NCBI GenBank assembly: GCA_017434825.1
Contig: JAFSGC010000002.1
Coordinates: forward strand, 21,436-85,435
Direction of reading: 5' to 3'
DNA from: Bacilli bacterium
Lineage (GTDB): Bacteria > Bacillota_I > Bacilli_A > RF39 > UBA660
DNA length: 64,000 nt
Below, piece after piece: positions 9,131 to 17,376 of this stretch. Positions within the stretch are counted from its first letter, which is position 1. Every line of letters starts with the position of its first letter. The position numbers and the translations under genes are program-made. Under the pieces are notes generated by a model that ran no database searches, was not told where the DNA came from, and saw only the letters and a program-made list of their open reading frames with translations.

Positions 9131-10078
9131 ATGATTAATAATTTTAAATATTCAAATACAAATAAAAGATATCATACCTTAGATTATTATTATAAAAATA
9201 GATTTAACGAAAAGATTTTTAAAGTTAGTTTAAATGCTAATTTTTCATGTCCAAATATAGATGGAACAATTGGATATGGTGGATGTATCTATTGCTCAAA
9301 AACCGGAAGTGGAGAATTTGCTGGTAATAAAGAAGAGTCAATTGAAAAACAATTTCAAGAAGTTAAAGAAGTAATGCTTAAAAAATGGCCCAAAGCCAAA
9401 TACATAGGTTACTTTCAAGCAAGAACTAATACCTATGCCCCTGTGGAAACTTTAAGAAAACTTCATGATGTTGTCTTAAAACAAGATAATGTAATTGGAA
9501 TAAATATTTCTACAAGACCAGATTCAATTACAGATGAATGTTTAGACTACTTAGAAGAATTAAATAAAAAAACCTATTTAACAATAGAATTAGGATTACA
9601 AACAACAAATCCTAAAACTACAAAATTAATTAATAGATGTCATTCACTAGAATGTTTTGAAGAAATGACTAATAAACTACGAGAAAGAAACATTGATGTA
9701 ATAGTTCATATAATTAATGGTCTTCCATATGAAACAAAAGAAGACATGTTAAATACAGTAAAATATTTAAATAATTTGGATATTCAAGGAATAAAAATAC
9801 ATATGCTAAGTATCTTAAAAGATACACCATTAGAATATCTATATCAAAAAGATAAATTCCATGTTTTAACAAAAGAAGAATACGTTGATATCGTAATAGA
9901 CCAATTAGAATTATTAAGACCAGAAATAGTAATTCACAGAATTACAGGAGATCCTAAAATAGATGACTTAGTTGAACCTAAATGGTTAACAAAAAAATTC
10001 TGTGTATTAAATGATATTGATAAAGAAATGGTAAGAAGAGACTCTTATCAAGGTAAAAAACTAAATGAAAATAATTAA
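9131..10078 (+). CDS. Radical SAM protein, YhcC/TIGR01212 type
   Basis: About 315 residues. The [4Fe-4S] site CPNIDGTIGYGGCIYC has the C-x11-C-x2-C spacing of the TIGR01212 family, followed by a radical SAM barrel (GYFQARTNTYAP, ISTRPDSI, ELGLQTTN, HIINGLPYET). The reaction of this family is not established to my knowledge. ATG 9131 is chosen because GAGG lies seven bases upstream; an in-frame GTG at 9119 overlaps the patatin gene. It overlaps the next gene by 14 bases. Confidence 0.85.
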   Translation: MINNFKYSNTNKRYHTLDYYYKNRFNEKIFKVSLNANFSCPNIDGTIGYGGCIYCSKTGSGEFAGNKEESIEKQFQEVKEVMLKKWPKAKYIGYFQARTNTYAPVETLRKLHDVVLKQDNVIGINISTRPDSITDECLDYLEELNKKTYLTIELGLQTTNPKTTKLINRCHSLECFEEMTNKLRERNIDVIVHIINGLPYETKEDMLNTVKYLNNLDIQGIKIHMLSILKDTPLEYLYQKDKFHVLTKEEYVDIVIDQLELLRPEIVIHRITGDPKIDDLVEPKWLTKKFCVLNDIDKEMVRRDSYQGKKLNENN

Positions 10079-10319
10079 TATATATTTAATAATTATAAAT
10101 ATTGTTTCTCTAATTTTAATGGTTACTGATAAGATATTAGCTATAAAGAAAAAACAAAGAATTAGTGAATTCCATTTATTAATATTATCTCTTTTTGGCG
10201 GAAGTATAGGTACACTACTTGGAATGATATTAGTAAGACATAAAATAAGGAAACTAAAATTTTTGATATTAGTTCCCCTATCATTAATATTACATATACT
10301 TATATATTTAAACTTATAA
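10065..10319 (+). CDS. DUF1294 small membrane protein
   Basis: 84 residues with two or three membrane segments and the DUF1294 signature: TDK.LA near residue 21, RISE.HLL, LFGGSIGTLLGM and RHKIRK. Function unknown in the family. It overlaps the radical SAM gene by 14 bases and is followed by a terminator, so it is the last gene of the patatin operon. Confidence 0.75.
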   Translation: MKIINIYLIIINIVSLILMVTDKILAIKKKQRISEFHLLILSLFGGSIGTLLGMILVRHKIRKLKFLILVPLSLILHILIYLNL

Positions 10320-10341
10320 AAGACAAGAAATTGTCTTTTTA
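10318..10341 (+). terminator. Terminator after the patatin/radical SAM/DUF1294 operon
   Basis: AAAAGACA-AGAAAT-TGTCTTTTT; also faces the end of the convergent CapA gene. Confidence 0.8.
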
Positions 10342-11661
10342 ATTTGTCTTCTCAACTATTTTTCCATCTTCCAAAAATTTAGCATTTATTGACCAATTAG
10401 TCATATTATTATATATTCTCTTTGCCTCATTACTACTAGCTTCTCTTGTGTAACAGTCACTTTGAATTCCTGGATAAAAATAATAATTACTTTCCCCATT
10501 ATTATTAAGTTCCCATTTTAATATACCAGTATCAACAGTATGACCATTAAAAATAAAATTACCAAGATTATAAGCAATTAACTTTCCTTTATAAAATTCT
10601 ACTCCCTGTAAAACATGAGCATGATGTCCAACCACCATATCAGCACCACTATCAATGTATTCTTTTCCACTACTAAGTTGAACCTGTTCTAATGTATGAT
10701 AAGTTTCTTTTCCCCAATGAACAATAACAACAACATAGTCACTTATTTCTTTTTCTTCCTTAATTCTTTGTTTTAATCTAGTGGTATCATAACATCTAAA
10801 AACACCAGGACTATTTGTTTTAGCCTCGGGAGTCATAATATATTTTTCTGCTCTTGTAGCATTTAAAAAAGAAATCTTATAACCATTAATAACTAAATAA
10901 TAGGCACTTTCTGCCTCTTTTTTATTAGAACCTGCACCAATATATGGAAGTTTATTATTTTTTAATGTACTTAATGTATCATAAAAAGCATTTTGTCCAT
11001 AATCATAAACATGATTATTAGCAAGCGTCACCATATCAACACCCATATCATTATAAATACTAACATGTTTAGGATTAGCTCTAAAAGTATACTGTTTACC
11101 CGCCATAGCAGAACCCCTATTACTAAAAGCAAATTCACTATTAACACTCATCCAATCTAACTCCGACATATATTTGACCATACCTTTAGATAAAATACCA
11201 TATACACCTTTATTACGACTCTTATATTTAGGCATAATAGTCCAATTATCCGCAAGAGAAACATCACCAGCAAATCCAACATTAACACTTTCTTTATTAC
11301 CATATACATACTTTAAATCATTTCTATTCTCATATTTATTTAAGTACAAATCATTTAATACAATAAAAGAATTGCCTGTTTCATTATGCCAAAAAAAATC
11401 AGTATATAGATTATTACTTAAACTATCATATAACTTCTCCAAAACAGTATCATAATTATAATTAACCCACTCTAAAAAATCTTCATCAAAAGAATTATTT
11501 TCTAATTTTAATATTTCTGATACATAATTAATTTTAACTACTTCATCTTCCCTATTTTCAATCTTTTTAAAATCATAAATATAAACACTAATTAAAGATA
11601 AGATAACAATTAAACATATCGAAATAAAAATTTTTACTTTCTTCTTTAACTTACGTTTCAT
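10339..11661 (-). CDS. CapA-family (PGA_cap) calcineurin-like phosphoesterase fold protein, membrane anchored
   Basis: 440 residues. N-terminal membrane anchor (about 8-28), linker, then a CapA/PGA_cap domain with GFAGDVSLAD, VTLANNHVYDYG, IVHWGKE, GHHAHVLQG and YNLGNFIF. Relatives take part in poly-gamma-glutamate or capsule synthesis, but no capB/capC neighbours are present, so a capsule role is not supported here. ATG 11661 is preferred over upstream TTG codons because the spacing to AAAGG is more reasonable. A second, diverged member lies at 44178-45359. Confidence 0.82.
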   Translation of the reverse strand: MKRKLKKKVKIFISICLIVILSLISVYIYDFKKIENREDEVVKINYVSEILKLENNSFDEDFLEWVNYNYDTVLEKLYDSLSNNLYTDFFWHNETGNSFIVLNDLYLNKYENRNDLKYVYGNKESVNVGFAGDVSLADNWTIMPKYKSRNKGVYGILSKGMVKYMSELDWMSVNSEFAFSNRGSAMAGKQYTFRANPKHVSIYNDMGVDMVTLANNHVYDYGQNAFYDTLSTLKNNKLPYIGAGSNKKEAESAYYLVINGYKISFLNATRAEKYIMTPEAKTNSPGVFRCYDTTRLKQRIKEEKEISDYVVVIVHWGKETYHTLEQVQLSSGKEYIDSGADMVVGHHAHVLQGVEFYKGKLIAYNLGNFIFNGHTVDTGILKWELNNNGESNYYFYPGIQSDCYTREASSNEAKRIYNNMTNWSINAKFLEDGKIVEKTN

Positions 11662-11712
11662 AATAATCAACAACCTTTAATATAATTGTACATATGAAGA
11701 TAAAAACTGTCC

Positions 11713-11742
11713 ACAAAAAAACACCACATTAGTGGTGCTTTA
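11713..11742 (-). terminator. Terminator of the nfeD-SPFH operon
   Basis: Minus strand: AGCACCACT-AAT-GTGGTGTTTTTTT. Confidence 0.85.
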
Positions 11743-11743
11743 A

Positions 11744-12709
11744 TTACTTAGTAACTGGTTCTTCTGACAACTCAGGAACTACTCTTGCTTTTGGTTTTGG
11801 TAATTCTACAGATTTTGGAGGTAATGGTTTTCTATCCATCATTTCATTAAATACCATTCCAGCTGTTGCAAAGTTTTGTAATTCACTTGGAACAATAATC
11901 TTAGTAGCATTTCCATTAGCAACTTGTGCCATTGCTTCAAAACTTCTATATTTTAATAAAGCTTCATCCATATTAACATCTTTTAAAAGTCTTAAACCTT
12001 GAGCAGTAGCTTCTTGAATTTTAACAATAGCTTCAGCTTCACCTTCTGCTTCACGGATAGCTGTTTCACGTTTAGCATCAGCTCTTAAGATAGCACTTTC
12101 TTTTTCACCTTCAGCAAGTAAGATGGCAGCTTTCTTTTCTCCTTCAGCTTTAAGAATAGCTTCACGTCTTTCACGTTCAGCACGCATTTGTTTTTCCATT
12201 GCTTCTTGAATATCTCTTGGTGGAATAATATTTTTAACTTCTACACGAGTTACTTTAATTCCCCATGGATCAGTAGCAACATCTAAAATTGAACGCATCT
12301 TAACATTAATTACATCACGAGATGTTAATGTTTCATCTAATTCAAGTTCACCAATAATATTACGTAATGTTGTTGCTGTTAAATTTTCAATAGCACTAAC
12401 AGGATTTTCAACTCCATAAGTATATAACTTAGGATCTGTTATATGAAAATATACAACAGTATCAATTTGCATTGTAACATTATCTTTAGTAATAACTGGT
12501 TGCGGTGCAAAATCTTTAACAATTTCCTTTAAACTAACAGTATTAGAAACTCTTTCAAAGAAAGGAATAACATATTTTAAACCTGTATGATTAATTCTAT
12601 GATAAGCTCCTAATCTTTCAATAACTTGTGCTTTTGATTGAGATACAATCTTAACTCCTGATACAAAAAGTACAGCAAGTGCAATAATAATAAATAAAAT
12701 TAACTCCAT
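11744..12709 (-). CDS. SPFH/band 7 membrane protein (stomatin/QmcA type)
   Basis: 321 residues. One N-terminal membrane segment, then a band 7 domain (SQSKAQVIERLGAYHR, VDTVVYFHITDP, LRNIIGELELDETLTSR) and a long Ala/Glu-rich coiled coil (about 165-235) that drives oligomerisation. A Pro-rich tail ends in SEEPVTK. Such proteins form scaffolds in membrane microdomains. It lies two bases after an NfeD gene, the standard partner pair, and AGGAG precedes its ATG inside the end of that gene. Confidence 0.9.
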   Translation of the reverse strand: MELILFIIIALAVLFVSGVKIVSQSKAQVIERLGAYHRINHTGLKYVIPFFERVSNTVSLKEIVKDFAPQPVITKDNVTMQIDTVVYFHITDPKLYTYGVENPVSAIENLTATTLRNIIGELELDETLTSRDVINVKMRSILDVATDPWGIKVTRVEVKNIIPPRDIQEAMEKQMRAERERREAILKAEGEKKAAILLAEGEKESAILRADAKRETAIREAEGEAEAIVKIQEATAQGLRLLKDVNMDEALLKYRSFEAMAQVANGNATKIIVPSELQNFATAGMVFNEMMDRKPLPPKSVELPKPKARVVPELSEEPVTK

Positions 12710-12711
12710 AA

Positions 12712-13134
12712 TTATTCTTCTCCTTCTTCTTTTACGATAAGTTTATTGCCTTCAATTTTTTGAACTACAACTTTAGAACCAACTTTATGATTTTTATCAC
12801 TTGCAGCTAACCAAACAGTTCCAAAAACAACCACTTCACCATATTCATTAGATTTAATTTCCTTAGTAACTTCAACTACTTTACCAATAACTCTATCAGA
12901 ATTAGTAGGCTCATAATTAGTAATTTTCAACTTTTTCATTAATGGTTTTGTAACAAAAAGAGTCACAACTGAAACAATTACAAATACTATAGTCTGAATA
13001 AGAACTGACTCAGTAATAAAAGATGTAATTAAAGCCCCAAGCGCTCCAACTGCAAACCATATAGAAACAAGTCCTACAGTAATAAATTCAACTAGTAAAA
13101 GTCCTAAAAAAGCAATTACCCAAATCAATGACAT
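12712..13134 (-). CDS. NfeD-like membrane protein
   Basis: 140 residues. Three or four membrane segments (about 1-75) precede an OB-fold NfeD C-terminal domain (GKVVEVTKEI, GEVVVFGTVWLA, VGSKVVVQKIEGNKLIV). This short type without the protease domain is normally encoded beside an SPFH protein, as here, and is thought to assist its membrane organisation. AGGTGAG precedes the ATG. First gene of a two-gene operon that diverges from the gene at 13257. Confidence 0.88.
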   Translation of the reverse strand: MSLIWVIAFLGLLLVEFITVGLVSIWFAVGALGALITSFITESVLIQTIVFVIVSVVTLFVTKPLMKKLKITNYEPTNSDRVIGKVVEVTKEIKSNEYGEVVVFGTVWLAASDKNHKVGSKVVVQKIEGNKLIVKEEGEE

Positions 13135-13201
13135 CTAACTCACCTCTATTTAAATTATATGTTACAACTATACATTTTTCAACAAAATATTTTAAAAATT
13201 C

Positions 13202-13230
13202 TTGAGAATCATTGAAAAATATAATATAAT
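13202..13230 (+). promoter_or_regulatory. Promoter of the gene at 13257
   Basis: TTGAGA (13202-13207), 17-base spacer, TATAAT (13225-13230), one of the few near-consensus two-hexamer promoters in the window. Confidence 0.75.
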
Positions 13231-13256
13231 CAATATTAAGATAAGGAGTGTGTGTG

Positions 13257-13982
13257 ATGAAGCAAGGAATTACTAAAAAAGAAAGTCGATTTTTATCATT
13301 AACAATCGCAACTTGTGGAATACTTTTAATTAGTAGCGGTCTAATTATGAATACAACTGCAAATCAAACAATTATTAAACATAACTACACAGTATCCGTA
13401 TCTGAACAAAAAGTTGCAGAAGCCAAAACAAATGAAATTAAACTAAAAGACATTGAATTAGAAATAAATAATCCAATTAGTTTAAATATTAAAGATTATA
13501 TTGAAAATATTGATCAAATTGATGAAAGTATCATTAAATCATTAAAATTAGACACTTCATTAGTAAATATTAATCAAGCAGGATCATATACATATACAAT
13601 TAGTTATAAAAAGAAAAAATACAGCGCAGCATTTGTTATTAAACCAAAAGCATTACCAAAAGTAGACTTAACACTTAAAAATTTAAGTTTAGAAAAAGGT
13701 TCTGCCCTATCAACAAATGTATCTACATATATTGTTGAACAATTAACAGATGAAGTGCGCAATAATATAATTATTAACTTAAAAGATGTTAATACAGCAA
13801 AACCTGGTGAATATCAATACACTGTTAAATATGATAATAGATTATATACAGCAAAGATCTGGATTTATGAAAAACAACCTACTATTATTACACCTAATAC
13901 ACCTAATGAAGATGAAAATAATAATGTAGGAACAACAGAACCAACTCCAGAACAACCAACTCAGCCCGAAAATGCATCGTAA
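13257..13982 (+). CDS. Exported protein with two homologous Ig-like repeats
   Basis: About 241 residues. A membrane segment (about 15-35) is followed by two related ~70-residue units (about 60-135 and 138-210). Each has a leading (N)ISLN/ALSTN..YI element and a closing AGSYTYTISYKKKKYSA or PGEYQYTVKYDNRLYTA strand. The tail is rich in Pro, Thr, Glu and Asn and has no sorting signal. Predicted to be anchored by its N-terminus and to extend from the membrane. Function unknown. ATG 13257 is chosen because AAGGAG lies eight bases upstream; an in-frame GTG at 13248 overlaps that site. Confidence 0.75.
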   Translation: MKQGITKKESRFLSLTIATCGILLISSGLIMNTTANQTIIKHNYTVSVSEQKVAEAKTNEIKLKDIELEINNPISLNIKDYIENIDQIDESIIKSLKLDTSLVNINQAGSYTYTISYKKKKYSAAFVIKPKALPKVDLTLKNLSLEKGSALSTNVSTYIVEQLTDEVRNNIIINLKDVNTAKPGEYQYTVKYDNRLYTAKIWIYEKQPTIITPNTPNEDENNNVGTTEPTPEQPTQPENAS

Positions 13983-14006
13983 AAAAGAGTAAACTCTCTT
14001 TTTTTC
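13981..14006 (+). terminator. Terminator after the repeat protein gene
   Basis: AAGAG-TAAA-CTCTCTT followed by a T-run; short stem. Confidence 0.6.
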
Positions 14007-14070
14007 TTATGCATTTTTGTTGATAAAAATATGCAAATTAGCGTATTCTAAAATTAAGGAGGAAAAACAA

Positions 14071-15144
14071 ATGGGAAAAATCAGAGTAGTACAATATGGT
14101 ACTGGAAAAATGTCTGTATACACAATGCGTTATGTATACGAAAAAGGAGCTGAAATTGTAGGAGCAATAGACGTAAATCCTGCAGTTATCGGTAAAGATA
14201 TTGGTGAAATCATTGGATGTGAGCCAAAAGGAGTTAAAGTTACAGCTGCTGAAAACGCAGAAGAATTACTAAAAGAAGTAAAACCTGATGTATGTATCGT
14301 AACAACAATGTCATTATTAAGTGACCTTGAAAATCCATTAATGTTATGTGCAAAATTAGGAATCAATGCAATCACAACATGTGAAGAAGCATTCTTCTCT
14401 TATAATTCAAATCCAACATTATCTAATAAAATTAATGAACTTGCAATTCAAAACAACTGTACAATTACAGGTTCAGGATACCAAGATATTTATTGGGGAG
14501 AATTAATCAGTGCAATAGCTGCATCAACACACAAAATTACAAAAATCAAAGGAAGTTCTTCATATAACGTAGAAGACTATGGAATAGCTTTAGCAGAAGC
14601 ACATGGTGCAGGATTAACATTACCTGAATTTGATGAAAAAATTGCTAGCGTAGATAGAATGAGTAAAGAAGAACTTGATAACTTAATTCAAAGCGGAACT
14701 TATTCTCCATCATACATGTGGAATGTTAATGGTTGGTTAGCAAGAAAATTAGGATTAACCGTAACTAATCAAACACAAAAATGTGTTCCAACTACATATA
14801 AAGAAGATATCGCTTCTTCAACATTAAATATGACAGTTAAACAAGGAGACGCTACAGGAATGAGCGCCATTGTAACAACTGAAACAGCTGAAGGAATTAT
14901 TATTGAATCTGAATGTATTGGTAAAGTATATGGTCCAGATGAGTTTGATAAAAATGAATGGACAGTTATGGGTGAACCAGAAACAACTATCACAGTAAAT
15001 AGACCTGCTACAGTAGAATTAACTTGTGCAACTATTGTTAATAGATTACCAGATGTAATCAATGCTAAACCAGGATTTGTTCCTACATGTGATATGGATG
15101 AATTAATGTATCGTCCAAAAGCATTAGACTCATACTTAAAATAA
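14071..15144 (+). CDS. DapB-like NAD(P)-dependent dehydrogenase, 2,4-diaminopentanoate dehydrogenase type
   Basis: 357 residues. N-terminal Rossmann fold (VVQYGTGKMSVYTMRYV, EIVGAIDVNP, KPDVCIVTTMS), then the catalytic/dimerisation half (GSGYQDIYWG, SSYNVEDYGIALAEAHGAG). It resembles the group annotated as dihydrodipicolinate reductase-like or 2,4-diaminopentanoate dehydrogenase (ornithine fermentation). No other ornithine- or lysine-pathway genes lie in the window, so the substrate is uncertain. The ATG at 14071 has AAGGAGG seven to eight bases upstream; a longer frame from 14017 starts inside the preceding leader. Monocistronic. Confidence 0.75.
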   Translation: MGKIRVVQYGTGKMSVYTMRYVYEKGAEIVGAIDVNPAVIGKDIGEIIGCEPKGVKVTAAENAEELLKEVKPDVCIVTTMSLLSDLENPLMLCAKLGINAITTCEEAFFSYNSNPTLSNKINELAIQNNCTITGSGYQDIYWGELISAIAASTHKITKIKGSSSYNVEDYGIALAEAHGAGLTLPEFDEKIASVDRMSKEELDNLIQSGTYSPSYMWNVNGWLARKLGLTVTNQTQKCVPTTYKEDIASSTLNMTVKQGDATGMSAIVTTETAEGIIIESECIGKVYGPDEFDKNEWTVMGEPETTITVNRPATVELTCATIVNRLPDVINAKPGFVPTCDMDELMYRPKALDSYLK

Positions 15145-15148
15145 AATT

Positions 15149-15177
15149 AAAGCACTAGTTTAACTAGTGTTTTTTTT
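15149..15177 (+). terminator. Terminator after the DapB-like gene
   Basis: GCACTAGT-TTA-ACTAGTGTTTTTTT. Confidence 0.85.
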
Positions 15178-15211
15178 ATGTTATAATTTAACTAAGAAAC
15201 GAGGTAGTATT

Positions 15212-16333
15212 ATGAAAAAGAAAAAAATTGAAATATTTGGTTTAATAATAAATATTGTATTATCAATATTATTCACTGTTATTTTAATATTCAGTTTAAA
15301 TAGTCACCTCAATTCAATACCAGATGAACAAGAAATAATCCTAATGCTTATATTTTTCCTAAGTATATATATAACAATGTATGTTCAATTAATTATTCAT
15401 GAACTAGGACATTTAATATTTGGATTAATGACTGGTTATAAATTTTCATCTTTCCGTATAGGAAATATTATGTTATTAAAAACAGGTGGAAAATTTAAAA
15501 TTAAAAAACTAACAATAGCTGGAACTGCAGGACAATGTTTAATGTCCCCTCCGGATTTAAAAGATAACAAGATGCCCGTTATTATATATAATCTAGGTGG
15601 CGCATTATTAAACATAATCTCATGTATTATATTCTTTATAATATACTTATTTATAAAAGACAACGACTTTATATCAGTAATATTTGAATTATCAATTGCC
15701 TATGGAATTTATTTTGCAGCACTAAATGCAATTCCAATGAAAACAGGAACTATTGATAATGATGGATATAATGCTTTATCCTTAAAAATAAACCCTGATG
15801 CACAAAAAGCATTTTGGATTCAACTAAAAATAAATGAAATGCAATCTAAAGGAACAAGATTAAAAAACATGCCGGATGAATGGTTCTATATTCCTAAACC
15901 AATTGAAATGAAAAATAATTTAATTGCATCAATTGCAGTATTTACATGTAATAGAATGATGGATCAACATAATTTTGAAGATGCTAATCTAAGAATGAAG
16001 CAAATACTTCGAGCAAAAACAGCAATTATTGGTATCCATAGAAATTTACTAGTGTGTGATAGAATTTTTTGCGAATTAATAAATGATAATAAAAACACTG
16101 CTAAAAAATTAATGACACCAGAATTACAAAATTTTATTAAATCAATGAAAGATTTTCCATCAGTTATAAGAACAGAATATACATATGCACTACTATATGA
16201 AGAAGATATGGATAAAGCAAATCAACTAAAGAAAAAATTTATTGAACGCGGAAAAAACTATCCATATCAATCAGATATACGTTCTGAAAAAGAATTAATT
16301 GATATTGCAACAAATATAAAAAAGAACAAATAA
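15212..16333 (+). CDS. M50-family membrane metalloprotease (site-2 protease-like)
   Basis: About 373 residues. Several membrane segments span residues 5-190. The zinc site HELGH lies in a membrane helix near residue 67, and the second M50 motif appears as NAIPMKTGTIDNDGYNAL, giving the third ligand (Asp). The C-terminal ~170 residues are soluble, helical and TPR-like. No PDZ domain, unlike RseP. It probably cleaves membrane proteins, but the target is unknown. ATG 15212 follows GAGG; an extended -10 (TGTTATAAT) sits just after the preceding terminator. Monocistronic. Confidence 0.8.
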   Translation: MKKKKIEIFGLIINIVLSILFTVILIFSLNSHLNSIPDEQEIILMLIFFLSIYITMYVQLIIHELGHLIFGLMTGYKFSSFRIGNIMLLKTGGKFKIKKLTIAGTAGQCLMSPPDLKDNKMPVIIYNLGGALLNIISCIIFFIIYLFIKDNDFISVIFELSIAYGIYFAALNAIPMKTGTIDNDGYNALSLKINPDAQKAFWIQLKINEMQSKGTRLKNMPDEWFYIPKPIEMKNNLIASIAVFTCNRMMDQHNFEDANLRMKQILRAKTAIIGIHRNLLVCDRIFCELINDNKNTAKKLMTPELQNFIKSMKDFPSVIRTEYTYALLYEEDMDKANQLKKKFIERGKNYPYQSDIRSEKELIDIATNIKKNK

Positions 16334-16360
16334 AAAAATCCACAAATCTGTGGATTTTTT
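16332..16360. terminator. Bidirectional terminator
   Basis: AAAAAATCCACA-AATC-TGTGGATTTTTT between convergent genes. Confidence 0.85.
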
Positions 16361-16370
16361 ATTTTATATA

Positions 16371-17375
16371 TTATTTAATTTGTTGGAAGAATGTTCCATT
16401 ATTTGAACCAGGAATACTTACTGAGAATGATGATGAAGTTTCACCAGAACCAGTACCGTTAACGTCACTTACGAAATCTTCAACCATATTATATCCATCA
16501 TTCCATTCAGTTCCAGTTTTAGTAATCATTAATCCTTGAATAACGTGAGTACTATCTAAACCAACAATAAAGAATTGGAATGGAATATTTTGATATGTAC
16601 CACTAAATACCATATAATCTCTATTATTATATTTCTTTGTTTCATAAGTAATTGTTCCATATCCAGAAGAAACTAATTGTTGTTTTAAACTTTCAGAAGA
16701 AGCTAAATATTGAGAATAACTTCCATAAGCTGAAGACATTTGAGCAGAAACTGTAACTGCAGCATTTCTAACTACTAACATACCATTTTGAACTTGATAA
16801 ACTATTCCTTTATCAACATTATAATTATATCCATTATGAGTAATTGTTTGAGTATTAGAATTATCTACTTGTCCTACATTTCCTTCGTCTTCTACAACTT
16901 CTTCTTGACCAGGTTCAACTTCTTCTACTTCTGGATTATCTCCACCATTAGAAGAATTTCCTCCTAATAAAGAAATACCAATAAATCCAGCTAATCCTAA
17001 AATAACTACTCCAATTACAATGATTAAAATAATTAATCCAGTATTACTTTTCTTTGGTGCAGGTGCTCCAGGCATTTGTTGTTGTGGCATACCATTCATC
17101 GGCATTTGTTGTGGTGCAGCTTGAGGCATTCCATTATTTACTGGCATAGCAGCAGGTTGTGCAGCACCATCCATTGGCATTTGTTGTGGTATAGCTTGTG
17201 TCATTCCAGCATCAACTGGCATTTGTTGTGGCGCAGCTTGAGGCATTCCATTATTTACTGGCATAGCAGCAGGTTGTGCCATAGTTTGATTCATCCCATT
17301 ATCAACAGGAACTTGATTTTGAACACCATTTGGGTTCATATTATTTTGCATTCCATTCATTTGATTATTATCCAT
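16371..17375 (-). CDS. Membrane protein with Pro/Gln/Met-rich tandem-repeat N-terminus
   Basis: 334 residues. The cytosolic N-terminal ~105 residues are low complexity, with repeated NNGMPQAAPQQMP units. One membrane segment (about 112-135) follows, then an acidic linker (EVEEVEPGQEEVVEDEG) and a ~150-residue folded extracellular domain without a recognised motif. It starts one base after the stop of the zinc-ribbon protease gene and its AGGAGG lies in that gene's last codons, so the two are translationally coupled and share a topology (cytosolic module, one helix, outer domain). Probably a functional pair. Function unknown. Confidence 0.75.
   Translation of the reverse strand: MDNNQMNGMQNNMNPNGVQNQVPVDNGMNQTMAQPAAMPVNNGMPQAAPQQMPVDAGMTQAIPQQMPMDGAAQPAAMPVNNGMPQAAPQQMPMNGMPQQQMPGAPAPKKSNTGLIILIIVIGVVILGLAGFIGISLLGGNSSNGGDNPEVEEVEPGQEEVVEDEGNVGQVDNSNTQTITHNGYNYNVDKGIVYQVQNGMLVVRNAAVTVSAQMSSAYGSYSQYLASSESLKQQLVSSGYGTITYETKKYNNRDYMVFSGTYQNIPFQFFIVGLDSTHVIQGLMITKTGTEWNDGYNMVEDFVSDVNGTGSGETSSSFSVSIPGSNNGTFFQQIK
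17101..17279. repeat. Two 62-base direct repeats inside a coding region
   Basis: 17101-17162 and 17218-17279 differ at one base and are 117 bases (39 codons) apart, in frame. They encode the repeated Met/Pro/Gln segment of the gene at 16371-17375. Confidence 0.85.
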
Positions 17376-17376
17376 A

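Noticed and set aside
17101..17279. Possible CRISPR-like repeat pair
   Set aside because: Only two copies, in frame inside a gene, with a coding stretch between them.
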